The notes: generated from the letters alone by a model not told the origin. 64,000 nucleotides of DNA from Paenibacillus sp. MMS20-IR301 (GCF_032302195.1 NZ_CP135275.1:1736001-1800000); one strand, 5' to 3'. Shown: positions 8,789-18,092, counted from the stretch's first letter. Numbers and translations: made by a program.

Positions 8789-10414
8789 ATGTACTCATTA
8801 TTAATTGTGGACGACCACAAGCATCAAGTGGATACCTTAGCGGTTACGCTGCCCTGGGAGCAGTTCGGGATCACCTCCGTTCACAAGGCATATGACAGCC
8901 GTCTGGCGCAAGAGCTGCTTAGGGATATTCCCATCGATATTATGATTACAGACATCCGTATGCCGGGAATCTCGGGGCTGGAGCTGATCAGCTTCATTAA
9001 CGAGAATCAACTGGATACCGATTGCATTTTACTTACCGGCTATGCGGAATTTGAGTATGCCAAGAAAGCGATTGAGCTGCATGCAGTGGATTATTTCATC
9101 AAGCCGGTGCGCGATGAGCTGCTTCTGGATACCGTGGATAAAATTATAGATAAACGCAGGCGCCATCAGCAGCATTCACGCATGTTCGAGCATGCCACCG
9201 CAGTTCTCCACCAGAACTTGCCGCTGCTCAAAGAAAATCTGCTGCTCGAAACCCTCCAGGGCTCCGGCTACACCAGGAATTATCTCACCGAGAAGCTGAG
9301 GATGTATCAGCTTCCTTATGCCTATGGGGATTCTGTTAAGCTTATGGTGATCAATTTCGAGTCCAGCTTCTATGAAACATATACTTCGGCCGATATTAAG
9401 CTGCTCGAGTATGCAGTCATGAACATGGCGGAGGATCTGCTGTCCCCCCATTTCCACGTATGGAACCGGATTCAATCCGAGATCAATTTGACGTTGCTGC
9501 TGTTGCCCCGGACTGCGGATTGTACTGGGGACAGCGATCACTGGAGCCCATCCAGCCGGGAGCTGTTGTCCGCCTTAGCTAACCGGCTGCTTGAGCAGGT
9601 GGACCACTATCTGAAGCAACACGTTATCATTGCCATCTCGGGTACAGCCAGGTTCCCGGAAGATATTCACGGTGTGTATTCCTCTGTCCTATCCAGTGTG
9701 ATTAAGTCAGCGGAGCGGCAGGGGGTTATTGTTCTGGAGCAGCCGGGAATATCCCGAAGTATCGCTCCGCTGCGTTCCCTGTATCAGTCGCCCACCTTAA
9801 TCCAGCTCATGGATCAGGGCAAGATGGAGAAGCTGAATGATAAATTCCAACAGATTTTCACTGAATTGGAGACACGGGAGTCCGATTCACGTGCCCATCT
9901 GCGTGAAGCCTATCTGCATCTGCTAAGCAGCTTTACTTATCTGGCCCATAAGAACGGCAAGGTGCTGGAGGATATTACTGGAACCGCATCTATCCATGCG
10001 GAACGCAGTGTGATTCATTCCGCCCGGCAGCTCAAAGCCTGGAGCCGTATCATTATAGAAGCCCTAATCGATCAGGGTCCGGCTGCCAATGATGAGACCC
10101 ACCAGCAGCTGGTCAACAAAATCCACAGCTACATTCAAGAGAACCTTGAACGGGATGTGACCCTGCAATCCATCAGTGAGTATGTCTATCTGCACTCGGT
10201 CTATTTATCTAAGCTCTACAAAGAGATTACCGGGCTTAATCTCAGTGAATATATTCTGCGCGCCCGGATGACGGAGGCCAAGCGCCTGCTGGAGCACACC
10301 GCCTACAAAATCTATGAAATTACAGAGAAGGTGGGCTATCAGAGCCCGCAGCATTTCATCCGCAGATTTAAGCAGTACTACGGGGTCACTCCGGATATTT
10401 TCCGTAAACAGTAG
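8789..10414 (+). CDS. Response regulator with AraC-type DNA-binding domain, YesN type
   Basis: The ATG at 8789, after GAGAGGGAG and 8 bases past the kinase stop, is preferred over the in-frame start at 8747. The receiver domain (about 1-125) shows LIVDDH, the phospho-acceptor in ITDIRMPG, LLTGYAEF and the FIKP lysine. A long middle region of about 300 residues precedes two AraC helix-turn-helix units at the C-terminus (HSVYLSKLYKEITG, ITEKVGYQSPQHFIRRFKQYYG). It would activate the surrounding transporter and hydrolase genes. The repeated motif at 3173 and 10445 is a candidate binding site. Confidence 0.92.
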   Translation: MYSLLIVDDHKHQVDTLAVTLPWEQFGITSVHKAYDSRLAQELLRDIPIDIMITDIRMPGISGLELISFINENQLDTDCILLTGYAEFEYAKKAIELHAVDYFIKPVRDELLLDTVDKIIDKRRRHQQHSRMFEHATAVLHQNLPLLKENLLLETLQGSGYTRNYLTEKLRMYQLPYAYGDSVKLMVINFESSFYETYTSADIKLLEYAVMNMAEDLLSPHFHVWNRIQSEINLTLLLLPRTADCTGDSDHWSPSSRELLSALANRLLEQVDHYLKQHVIIAISGTARFPEDIHGVYSSVLSSVIKSAERQGVIVLEQPGISRSIAPLRSLYQSPTLIQLMDQGKMEKLNDKFQQIFTELETRESDSRAHLREAYLHLLSSFTYLAHKNGKVLEDITGTASIHAERSVIHSARQLKAWSRIIIEALIDQGPAANDETHQQLVNKIHSYIQENLERDVTLQSISEYVYLHSVYLSKLYKEITGLNLSEYILRARMTEAKRLLEHTAYKIYEITEKVGYQSPQHFIRRFKQYYGVTPDIFRKQ

Positions 10415-10444
10415 ATTTCCCTGAGTTTCAGGTAGTTAACAGAC

Positions 10445-10472
10445 GTTCATGATCTTTAGAACCGATCATATG
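10445..10472 (+). promoter_or_regulatory. Shared upstream motif, copy 2
   Basis: GTTCATGATCTT is followed by ATCATATG at the same 20-base offset as copy 1 at 3173. It lies 99 bases before the GH88 start, so the esterase/GH88 pair may have its own regulated promoter rather than relying on read-through from the response-regulator gene. Confidence 0.45.
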
Positions 10473-10543
10473 CTTCCCCTGGCTCTAGTGACATAATTAA
10501 GCAGGGAAGGATATTGATTCTTGGAGCATGGGGGAGCTATGGC

Positions 10544-11653
10544 ATGAAGGACAAATGGCCGGAGATGGCCTGGCAGAGAGTAGCTGAGAAAATCGAACGG
10601 ATCAGCCGGACAATAGGGGCAGCATTTCCAAACGGCTCCATACATGGCCGTTACCAGCTGGCGGCAGCCCATGACTGGATTGCAGGCTTCTGGCCCGGAA
10701 TGCTGTGGGCCGTGTATGAGGAGACAGGGAAGGAAGAACTAAAGGAGCTGGCCGTGCAATGTGAACGGCAGATCAGCCGGACACTGTGGGACAGCTTCGA
10801 GCTGCTGCATCATGACGTTGGTTTCATGTTTGAGCTTAGCAGTGTCCGGCAGTATAAGCTGATTCAGGATGAGGAGGCCAGACGCCACGGATTGATGGCC
10901 GCCAGCCTGCTGGCTGCCAGATTCAACCCGGCAGGCGGGTTCATCCGGGCTTGGCCCAATTGGGGCGATGAAGACCATACGGGCTGGGCAATAATCGATT
11001 GCATGATGAATCTGCCGCTGCTCTATTGGGCTTCAGCAGAGCTGTCTGATCCGCGGTACCGGCAAATAGCCGTGCTTCATGCCGATACCGTGCTGCGGGA
11101 ATTTCTCCAGGCGGATGGCTCGGTCCACCACATCGTCTGCTTTGATCCGGATACTGGTGCACGGGTCGAAGCGTTGGCCGGCCAGGGATATGCGGCTGAC
11201 TCTGCCTGGTCCAGAGGAGCCGCGTGGGCGTTGTACGGGTTTGCGCTCAGCTACAGATACACGGGGCATGACAGATATTTAGCTGCTGCCTGTAAGGTTG
11301 CCGCCTTCTTCCTGAAGCATCTTCCGGAGGATCTGGTGCCGTACTGGGATTTCAGGCTGCCGGAGCCTGATGCCGCGGGTATGCCGAGGGACTCTTCGGC
11401 AGCTGCCATTGCCGCAGCCGGATTGCTGGAGCTGGCTGAAGCCGTGCCAGCAGAGGCAGGCAGGGAATATAAAGCTGCAGCTGCAGCCATTATTCGCTCC
11501 TTATATGAGAATTACGGCGCCTGGGATGAGGACGAGGAGGGGCTGCTGCTCCAGGGAACAGGCTATTACGGAAGAGAGATTTATGTAGACCGGCCGCTTA
11601 TTTTCGGTGACTATTATTTCGTGGAAGCGCTTAAACGGCTTAAGAATAGTTAA
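10544..11653 (+). CDS. Glycoside hydrolase family 88, unsaturated glucuronyl hydrolase
   Basis: The ATG at 10544 follows GGGGGAG by 8 bases. A TTG at 10514 with its own GGGAAGG is an alternative start that adds 10 residues. The alpha6/alpha6-barrel family signatures are clear: HDVGFMFELSS with the nucleophile-region Asp, IIDCMMNLPLLYWAS with the second catalytic Asp, and DSAWSRGAAWALYGFA. There is no signal peptide, so it is cytoplasmic. It removes the 4,5-unsaturated uronic acid from the non-reducing end of oligosaccharides made by lyases, which matches the PL8 lyase at the left edge. Confidence 0.92.
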   Translation: MKDKWPEMAWQRVAEKIERISRTIGAAFPNGSIHGRYQLAAAHDWIAGFWPGMLWAVYEETGKEELKELAVQCERQISRTLWDSFELLHHDVGFMFELSSVRQYKLIQDEEARRHGLMAASLLAARFNPAGGFIRAWPNWGDEDHTGWAIIDCMMNLPLLYWASAELSDPRYRQIAVLHADTVLREFLQADGSVHHIVCFDPDTGARVEALAGQGYAADSAWSRGAAWALYGFALSYRYTGHDRYLAAACKVAAFFLKHLPEDLVPYWDFRLPEPDAAGMPRDSSAAAIAAAGLLELAEAVPAEAGREYKAAAAAIIRSLYENYGAWDEDEEGLLLQGTGYYGREIYVDRPLIFGDYYFVEALKRLKNS

Positions 11654-11716
11654 GCAGATAAGCAGAGCAGAGGCTATGAATTGATTAAACAACCAAGACG
11701 AAAGGAAGATTCAAAG

Positions 11717-12427
11717 ATGACAAATGATCGTGTGGTGCTCATTAAGCCGGGGAATTTCGGACAGATTGTGGCGGCAGACGGCCGCAGAGGTGAATTTGAC
11801 ATTGGTAATGAGGTCATTCTCAGCCATCGGCTGCCGGTGGATGCTGTATTTATCGGAGATTCCATTACCCACATGTGGGAGCTGAATGCTTATTTCGGCC
11901 GCAACGGCAGATTGCTAGTGAACCGGGGAATCGGAGGCGATATCAGCAGTCATGTAGCAAGACGGTTTGCCGCCGATGTCATCCAGCTACAGCCCAAATG
12001 CGCAGTGATCAAGATAGGCGTGAACAACTTCTGGGCGCTGGACGGCTGGACGGCGGCTGACCGCAAGCCTGTGGAAGAGATTGTCGCTGATCTGGTGAGC
12101 GATGTTCAGGATATGGTAAGGCAAGCCAAGGAGCACGGTATAGTACCTGTAATCTGTTCGGTTCTTCCAACGCATATGCCGCATTCGGGTAATGACGGAC
12201 TGCGCAACACCGGGATTCAGAATGCCAACGAGCTGCTGCGCACGCTGGCCGCAGAGCAGGGCGCCATCTATGTGGATTATCATTCCAGGATGGTCCAGCC
12301 GGACCGGCTTCAGCTGCGTGGCGGACTAGCAGACGATGGCCTGCATCCGCATGTACGGGGCTATGATATTATGGCTGAGACCTTACGTGAGACACTGCGT
12401 ACTACAGGGATTGATTGGCTGGCATAG
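11717..12427 (+). CDS. SGNH/GDSL-family hydrolase (probable carbohydrate esterase)
   Basis: The start at 11717 follows AAGGAAG; an upstream TTG at 11681 is weaker. The protein has 236 residues without signal peptide. SGNH blocks are visible: FIGDSITHMW (catalytic Ser), RGIGGDIS (oxyanion Gly), KIGVNNFW (block III, with Asn-Asn where Asn-Asp is usual) and DGLHPHVRGY (catalytic Asp/His). It would remove acyl groups from sugars in the cytoplasm. It is the last gene of the + strand locus and is followed by a terminator. Confidence 0.85.
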   Translation: MTNDRVVLIKPGNFGQIVAADGRRGEFDIGNEVILSHRLPVDAVFIGDSITHMWELNAYFGRNGRLLVNRGIGGDISSHVARRFAADVIQLQPKCAVIKIGVNNFWALDGWTAADRKPVEEIVADLVSDVQDMVRQAKEHGIVPVICSVLPTHMPHSGNDGLRNTGIQNANELLRTLAAEQGAIYVDYHSRMVQPDRLQLRGGLADDGLHPHVRGYDIMAETLRETLRTTGIDWLA

Positions 12428-13067
12428 GAGCAACTGCGTGAATGGGTGAATGATAATAATCTTTAACTATCATTTATCCATATGAAATGATCAAAATATC
12501 GGGGACTATATAATGATTTGGTTACATTAATCCATATTATTTTGCGTATTGCTCATAAATTCACAAAGTCCTGAGATTCAGTAAAGCTGAAGCAGGACTT
12601 TTTTGCTGGAAACTGAAAACTTGATGTAAAATACTGAATACTCAGATTATTTAAGGAGATAAATTAAAGTAGCATTATAAAACTGAGTTATATCTAAATG
12701 TTCAAATCCAGGATTACCTGATCTGATCAGTTAGACCGAGGTTGAATTTGGGTTAACTGTTTGGGTTAACTGTAATGAGACTTCGATGTTTAAAAAAAGT
12801 TACATCAGTCGGAGAAAAGAGTACGAAATTACATACCATGCAGCAAAGAACATGCCGATCAGCTAAAACCAGGTTTTAGCCGAAGATTGGTAAAATCAGG
12901 CTTAATTCAAGCTGCCCTGGTTTATTTACTTACTACTTCTTCACAAAACCCGTATTTTGTACATATGTTGATATATCGATTTCATGCCTAATAGCTACTG
13001 ATTTTTTATTTTGGAACCTGCTATTATGTTCACACTTATTAAATGATAATCTGAAAATTGTAGCCAT
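12428..13067. other. AT-rich intergenic region with inverted repeats
   Basis: The region runs 640 bases between convergent genes. Apart from the terminator at 12565 I see no gene. Two nested inverted repeats lie at 12862-12880 (GCTAAAACC a GGTTTTAGC) and between AAACCAGG at 12866 and CCTGGTTT at 12917, so alternative folds are possible. No start with ribosome site leads to a coding-like frame. Base composition falls sharply here compared with the left side. Confidence 0.6.
12565..12604 (+). terminator. Rho-independent terminator after the SGNH hydrolase gene
   Basis: The perfect 9-bp stem AAAGTCCTG / CAGGACTTT (12565-12573 and 12593-12601) runs directly into a T-tract. It lies about 140 bases after the stop. 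Confidence 0.85.
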
Positions 13068-14012
13068 CTATTCTATCATAGTTGTTAACCCAGCCCCCGG
13101 CTTTTCTGTCCCATGATGCAAAACAGCGGGCCCTTGTTCTATAAAATGTCTACGTAGCTGGTTTGGCGTAACTCCATATGCCTTCTTAAACATGCGGTCG
13201 AAATACCCTACATTATCAAATCCGACTGTTCCAGCAATATCTGTAACCGTTCTTTTTGTAGCCAATAACATTTTTCTGCCTTGCTTAAGACGAAATTGGA
13301 TCAAAAAATCTACAGGTGAAGTAGCTGCTCCTTCTTTAAAACAGCGCAAAGCCTCACTTTTACTTACTTTAGCCGCAAATGCAATATCTTCAAGACGAAT
13401 TTTGTCCATAAAGTGGTTTCCAATGTATTCTATCATCAAACGCAGACGTGTCTGGGTAGTGATATAGGTTGCGGTATGAGGAGAAAAAATGCAGGAATCT
13501 TGATGCAAAAACACTTGGCGCCATATAGAGGTAGTTGCAATTTGTATATCCAGCTCCCTTGTCTCATCCCCTGAATTGCATAAGCTAAAAATATGGTTTA
13601 AGGATCTCCGAATATCCTCTTGCCAGCTAACCCTGCTGCTTAAGGTTAAGTATGAGATCTGAGAGGTTTGTATAGGCCGTATATATTTTTGATACACAGT
13701 CTGGTTTCCTCCAGCAATTAACTCCGGAGAGAATACTATATTGGGAACAAGTGTATGGTTCTCCGCTTCATAACCGTGAATTATCCCCGAATTGATAAAA
13801 ATCCCTTCTCCTTTATGGAGCACAACCATTTGATCACCGATCTGATAGTTAGCCTCACCTTCTTGAATGAGTGCAAACTCTATTTCATCATGCCAATGGC
13901 AATTAACTCTGTGGTCAGGATAATGATTAATATCATCAAGATAATATTGAAATGGAAAATTTTTGGATCCATGCGTTGTTATTTCCCGAAGCTGGTCATT
14001 TGTAATAACCAT
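13068..14012 (-). CDS. AraC-family transcriptional regulator
   Basis: I choose the ATG at 14012 (MVITNDQLRE) because AAAGGATGG lies 12 bases upstream; the ATG at 14027 touches that site. An N-terminal cupin-type sensor (NCHWHDEIEFALIQEGEA, near residue 40) is followed by two C-terminal helix-turn-helix units (LEDIAFAAKVSKSEALRCFKE and the VGFDNVGYFDRMFKKAYG block). The layout is that of one-component sugar-responsive activators. It is divergent from the MFS gene at 14141, its likely target. Confidence 0.88.
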   Translation of the reverse strand: MVITNDQLREITTHGSKNFPFQYYLDDINHYPDHRVNCHWHDEIEFALIQEGEANYQIGDQMVVLHKGEGIFINSGIIHGYEAENHTLVPNIVFSPELIAGGNQTVYQKYIRPIQTSQISYLTLSSRVSWQEDIRRSLNHIFSLCNSGDETRELDIQIATTSIWRQVFLHQDSCIFSPHTATYITTQTRLRLMIEYIGNHFMDKIRLEDIAFAAKVSKSEALRCFKEGAATSPVDFLIQFRLKQGRKMLLATKRTVTDIAGTVGFDNVGYFDRMFKKAYGVTPNQLRRHFIEQGPAVLHHGTEKPGAGLTTMIE

Positions 14013-14140
14013 ATTATGTATATCCATCCTTTCTCAATGATTAATGTGATATTGTACAATATTTTTAGGTAATACTGCAAGTAAACTGGAAAGTTCATGT
14101 GATATATTACATCTCACATGCATCTCCAGAGGAGGATTTT

Positions 14141-15322
14141 ATGGCAACGCTGTTACTGGTAGTCATTTACATCATTTTTATAAGTCTTGGAATTCCTGAT
14201 TCTTTGTTCGGGGCAGCTTGGCCAGCTATTTACGAAGAATTTAGCTTACCAGTTTCAGCAGCAGGATCTGTGACGTTTACTATTTCGGCTTGTACAACCA
14301 TTTCCAGCCTTCTTAGTGCAAGGCTTATTAATAAGTACGGCACAGCCAAGCTTACTGCAATCAGTGTTTTCCTGACAGCTACAGCATTATTGGGCTTTTC
14401 ACTTTCTCCAAATATAATTTGGTTCTGTTTATTCGCTGTTCCGTTAGGACTAGGTGCAGGAGCTGTAGATGCAGCACTCAACAATTATGTTGCGCTTTAT
14501 TATAAAGCCAGCCATATGAATCTCTTGCACTGCTTTTACGGTCTTGGAGTTTCTGTAAGTCCATATATCATGTCACTTGCACTTTCACAACAGAATAATT
14601 GGCGGGGTGGCTATAGCAATGCTTTTTGGATTCAGATAATTATCGCATTAATTGCCCTTTGTACTTTACCGCTCTGGAAGAAAGTACATCTACGCAAGCA
14701 AGAACCTGAAGATGAAGTTTTTCATATAGTTAGCATTACTAAACTATGTAAACTTCCCGCTGCAAGAGCAGTATTCTTTATACTCATCAGCTCTTGCGCT
14801 ATTGAGTATACGGCTGGCATTTGGGGAAGCACTTTTCTAGTGAACACTAAAGGATTAACTGCCGAGAACGCTGCTAAATGCCTTGCCTTGTATTATATTG
14901 GACTAGCTACCGGTAGACTGTTAGCAGGTTTGGCAGCAACCCGATTGTCAAGCTGGAAATTGATTAGTATCGGCCAGAGTGTCTTGATTACCGCGATTTT
15001 CATGCTCATGCTGCCATTGCCTACAAGCGTTTCAGTTGGAGCATTATTTTTAATCGGTCTTGGTAACGCCCCTATATTCCCTAATATTCTTCACTTAACT
15101 CCACAGAATTTTGGAAAAGAGTACTCACAGTCCATGATGGGAGCACAGATGGCTGTTTCCTATGTCGGGATCGCCCTGATGCCTCCGCTTTACGGTATAC
15201 TTGCACAAAAACTTAGCATGAGTATATTCCCTTATTTTATAGTGCTCTTATTTTCTTTGATGGTCTTCTCCATTTACCGTCTAAGAGCTACTCTGAAGGA
15301 ACAGCAAATAAAACAGCATTAG
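14141..15322 (+). CDS. MFS transporter, sugar permease-like
   Basis: The start at 14141 follows AGAGGAGG by 6 bases, so the ATG at 14099 is rejected. About 12 membrane helices are seen over 393 residues. SLGIPDSLFGAAWPAIY at the first helix is typical of the FucP-like group of bacterial MFS proteins. The cytoplasmic loop between helices 2 and 3 reads ARLINKYGTAKL. The divergent AraC regulator and the acetyltransferase remnant downstream suggest that it once belonged to a small sugar module. The substrate is unknown. Confidence 0.85.
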   Translation: MATLLLVVIYIIFISLGIPDSLFGAAWPAIYEEFSLPVSAAGSVTFTISACTTISSLLSARLINKYGTAKLTAISVFLTATALLGFSLSPNIIWFCLFAVPLGLGAGAVDAALNNYVALYYKASHMNLLHCFYGLGVSVSPYIMSLALSQQNNWRGGYSNAFWIQIIIALIALCTLPLWKKVHLRKQEPEDEVFHIVSITKLCKLPAARAVFFILISSCAIEYTAGIWGSTFLVNTKGLTAENAAKCLALYYIGLATGRLLAGLAATRLSSWKLISIGQSVLITAIFMLMLPLPTSVSVGALFLIGLGNAPIFPNILHLTPQNFGKEYSQSMMGAQMAVSYVGIALMPPLYGILAQKLSMSIFPYFIVLLFSLMVFSIYRLRATLKEQQIKQH

Positions 15323-15382
15323 ATATTTGCCGAGAAAACACAGAATGATCGAGAGAAAATCACATTTTACGAGGTGTCTGAA

Positions 15383-15838
15383 ATGACAGAAAAAGAAAAA
15401 TCACATGCTGGCTTGTTGTACCAACCTAATGACCCCGAGCTTGTTGCGGACCGTGATGTAACTGTGAAGAAACTGTACGACTACAACAACCTACACCCTC
15501 TTGAGCGCGAATTAAGAAGTACCGCTATACGCGAATTGCTCGGTAAGGTCGGCGAAAATTGTATTGTGGAGCAGCAGCTTTTTTGTACTTATGGGTATAA
15601 TACTACACTGGGTAATAATTGCTTCATTAATCTTAACTGCAAACTTATGGACAGTGGATTCATTACGATTGGAGACAATGTATTTATTGCCCCTAATGTT
15701 TGTGTCATAACGGAGAATCACGCAATGGATGTGGAGCAACGTTTGGCGGGATTAGAATACACAGCTCCTGTCACAATTGGCGATAATGTCTGGATCGGTG
15801 CTGGTGTCATCATATTGCCAGGTGTAACAATTCAGTAG
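15383..15838 (+). pseudogene. Maltose/galactoside O-acetyltransferase, truncated at the 3' end
   Basis: The ATG at 15383 follows GAGGTG. The N-terminal maltose acetyltransferase segment (ERELRSTAIRELLGK) and left-handed beta-helix hexapeptides are typical (GNNCFINLNCKL, ITIGDNVFIAPNV). The active-site His is in ITENHAMD. The frame stops after ILPGVTIQ, where relatives continue for about 35 residues with the last coils and C-terminal cap (usual length about 185-190, here 151). The sequence beyond 15832 belongs to something else, so this looks like a deletion junction. Confidence 0.75.
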
Positions 15839-15942
15839 GAATCGTTCTTTCGTTTGCACCAACTAACAATTATGGCATCCACACCTAACCGTTCTGCTTC
15901 AACACAACTTTGGACTGTAGGATTAATAGGTCTATGTACTAA
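15832..15942 (-). pseudogene. Short gene remnant, possibly of an Asp/Glu/hydantoin racemase
   Basis: A minus-strand open frame of about 36 codons, closed at both ends, reads PTVQSCVEAERLGVDAIIVS. It resembles the segment of Asp/Glu- and hydantoin-racemase proteins just before their second catalytic Cys. It abuts the truncated acetyltransferase. The identification rests on one short motif and is weak. Confidence 0.25.
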
Positions 15943-15967
15943 CTAACAGACGAGAGGAAGTACCGAC

Positions 15968-16243
15968 GTGACTAAAATATGCAAAGGCGGTTTTCAAAAA
16001 GAGTTTATAGAAAAACATCCTTTCACTAACATCAAAAGGACGCGAGTTTATTCCCATTCTGGAAATGATGGAGAATTTCGGATTGAAATTCGGGGAAACT
16101 ATCGATTAATATATTGGCTTAGCACATTTACAAGTAATTTCACACTCTTTTTAGCGCCTCAATGCATTCCTCTCTTCTGGCGGCAGGAACTACGAAATCG
16201 AAATAAGTTTCTTCGTTCTCTTCTCCCCGTACCAAGTGAATAA
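15968..16243 (+). CDS. Unrecognised small open frame, 91 codons
   Basis: GAGAGGAAG precedes the GTG at 15968. The first 55 residues (GGFQKEFIEKHPF, IRGNYRLIYW) look coding-like but match nothing I know. The last third overlaps the metallo-beta-lactamase-fold remnant on the other strand. It may be another gene fragment rather than a working gene. Confidence 0.25.
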   Translation: MTKICKGGFQKEFIEKHPFTNIKRTRVYSHSGNDGEFRIEIRGNYRLIYWLSTFTSNFTLFLAPQCIPLFWRQELRNRNKFLRSLLPVPSE

Positions 16244-16782
16244 ACTCCTGCCCAAGAATTTCTGTTCTTTGCTGGACTTGCGGGAGTTGTTTTAGGCTAT
16301 CAATCATAAAATCAATAAACGTTCTAGACAGTGAGGAACGATCATGACAAGTATGAATAGATGTGAAATCCAAAGCTTTAATTCTCTCTAAATCATGGAT
16401 AAACTGGTCGAGTGGGATCCACTTTCCGAGTCCATACAACAGGCGTCTGGCAACTGTATCACTGGTGAATAACGAGTTTGTCTTTTCATCCAATAGCAGA
16501 ATACTTCCGTCCGTATAACCCGGCACATGAAAAATACGAATGACATGTCCGTTGCCAATATCCAGAACATCGCCTTCCCGTAGATAATGGATGGTTTCTG
16601 GAATGTCCTCGTAGTCATTTAATCCATATTCTCCCTTGAGCAGGCCCTCATCATTTGGGTGAATCCAGCATTGAGATTTCTTGCCCCTTAATTAGCCAAG
16701 AATTCCCTGTAGGACTCCCGAATTCTAAGCTGCGGCCCCAGTGGCTTCCGTTCTCTACAACTTCGCAGATGAAACCTCTCAT
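16140..16782 (-). pseudogene. Metallo-beta-lactamase-fold hydrolase, internally deleted
   Basis: The C-terminal part is clear in one frame: WIHPNDEGLL, a metal-site His-type segment in FHVPGYTDGSILLLDEK, and IHTCHD. It runs to a natural-looking end at 16140. Upstream of a TAA in that frame, another frame carries GNSWLIKGQEISMLD, which resembles the first strand of this fold. The stretch that should hold the HxHxDH metal site (roughly 60 residues) is missing between the two. The gene therefore appears dead through an internal deletion plus frame change. Confidence 0.65.
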
Positions 16783-16989
16783 TTTATTCAGAAGGAAGAT
16801 CATAGATTAATCCTACAAAATTCCGGTTCAACTCTCCATCGCTTATCCGACTTTGTGATATCGGTTAAACGACTTCTAACGAAAAAAACCTTCCAGCTCA
16901 TATCCTGATTGATACTAGGACATCAACTGAAAAGTGTATATATTATCTATAAATTCGTGACTTAATCTCTTTCCAAGTTTTGATCTGTT

Positions 16990-17961
16990 TTATTCACTTG
17001 CCATATACCGTTCCAGATACTCATTCATCTTCTCTATATATTTTGCATAAAGCTTATTGTCATTTTGCAGACCATGTCCCGAATGAGGGAATTCGAAATA
17101 ATCGTGGGGCACATGGTTTTCCTCCAAAGCATTAATCAGATGTTTTACTGACCTAAACGGAGCTACCTTATCGTATTTTCCATAAGCAACCAGTGAAGGC
17201 ACAGAGTTTTCATTAATCCACATATACGGTGAAATCCCTTTGACTGCTTCCTCATACTTTGGCGTTCCTATCATATTGGTTGTGATGGTGTTGCCGGACA
17301 TTACGCTGAATAAGTCTGCCGCTGCCTCTGGATTCTTATCCAAACCGTAAGGAGTCCAGTCCTCCGGATAAAAGCTGGGAGGGCCGACCATTTCAAAGAC
17401 CATTGTAACAGGAATCGGAGAGGCAGCTGCATCGCGGTATGCATACAATAGCGCCAGCGTCCCTCCCGCTGATCCACCGGATATCGCCATCCGATCGAGA
17501 TTGTAGCCTAACTTTTCCGCTTCTGCTTTTACAACCGGAATACTTTCTTTGATTTCCTGTGACATGGTATACACACTGGCTTCAGGGTTATTGTCATTAC
17601 GCAGCGTATAATTAATTCCTGCAGCGACGTAACCTTTTGAGGTGAGCCATTTCAGCATATTGGCGTCATCATTTTTGTCACCGGTTGAGAACCCTCCTGC
17701 ATGGAGATATACAACAAGACCGTAAGTTTTCTTTGTATTATCCGAGGGAACATACAGGTCGAATTTGTTCTGCTCCTTTTCGCTGTAGGCGATATCCGTA
17801 TATACACGGCCAACGGAGTCATTCCAATCCACCTGCATTTCTCCAGACAGCGGATTGTAGGTCATTTTGATGATGGCCGAAGCGGCAAATGCAATAATGA
17901 AAGTCCCCACATAAATAAATCCCCAAAGGACTTTTTTTCTGCCTTTTTCTTTATTTGTCAT
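16990..17961 (-). CDS. Alpha/beta hydrolase (esterase/lipase, HSL-like)
   Basis: The protein has 323 residues. An N-terminal membrane anchor (about 10-30) is followed by an alpha/beta hydrolase domain with an oxyanion motif VYLHAGGF, nucleophile elbow SGGSAGG, acid in YGKYDKVAP and catalytic His in PHSGHG. GGAGG precedes the ATG. The gene overlaps the small upstream frame by 4 bases (ATGA), so they are translated together. The substrate is unknown. It is probably an outward-facing membrane-tethered esterase. Confidence 0.85.
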   Translation of the reverse strand: MTNKEKGRKKVLWGFIYVGTFIIAFAASAIIKMTYNPLSGEMQVDWNDSVGRVYTDIAYSEKEQNKFDLYVPSDNTKKTYGLVVYLHAGGFSTGDKNDDANMLKWLTSKGYVAAGINYTLRNDNNPEASVYTMSQEIKESIPVVKAEAEKLGYNLDRMAISGGSAGGTLALLYAYRDAAASPIPVTMVFEMVGPPSFYPEDWTPYGLDKNPEAAADLFSVMSGNTITTNMIGTPKYEEAVKGISPYMWINENSVPSLVAYGKYDKVAPFRSVKHLINALEENHVPHDYFEFPHSGHGLQNDNKLYAKYIEKMNEYLERYMASE

Positions 17962-18092
17962 AGAAAGTTACCTCCGAATAGTGTGCCGCCGAGTAAAGTA
18001 TTCATAAATGCCCGTACCGCAAGCCGCCCCATAACAGCGGCTACGATAATAACTGCAACTAAAATGATGGTGCGTTTTTGTTTAAGTGTCAT
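17958..18092 (-). CDS. Small single-helix membrane protein, 44 residues
   Basis: The start at 18092 (MTLKQKR) follows AAGGGGATGAAG; a longer frame to 18278 would run through the promoter. Basic N-terminus, one hydrophobic helix (IILVAVIIVAAVMG), then a Gly-rich tail. It ends in an ATGA overlap with the hydrolase gene. I do not recognise a family. A membrane partner of the hydrolase is possible. Confidence 0.55.
   Translation of the reverse strand: MTLKQKRTIILVAVIIVAAVMGRLAVRAFMNTLLGGTLFGGNFL

Noticed and set aside
16731..16907. Open + strand stretch reading ADETSHFIQKEDH
   Set aside because: It looks somewhat coding-like, but has no start with a ribosome site and no family match, and it overlaps the metallo-beta-lactamase-fold remnant.
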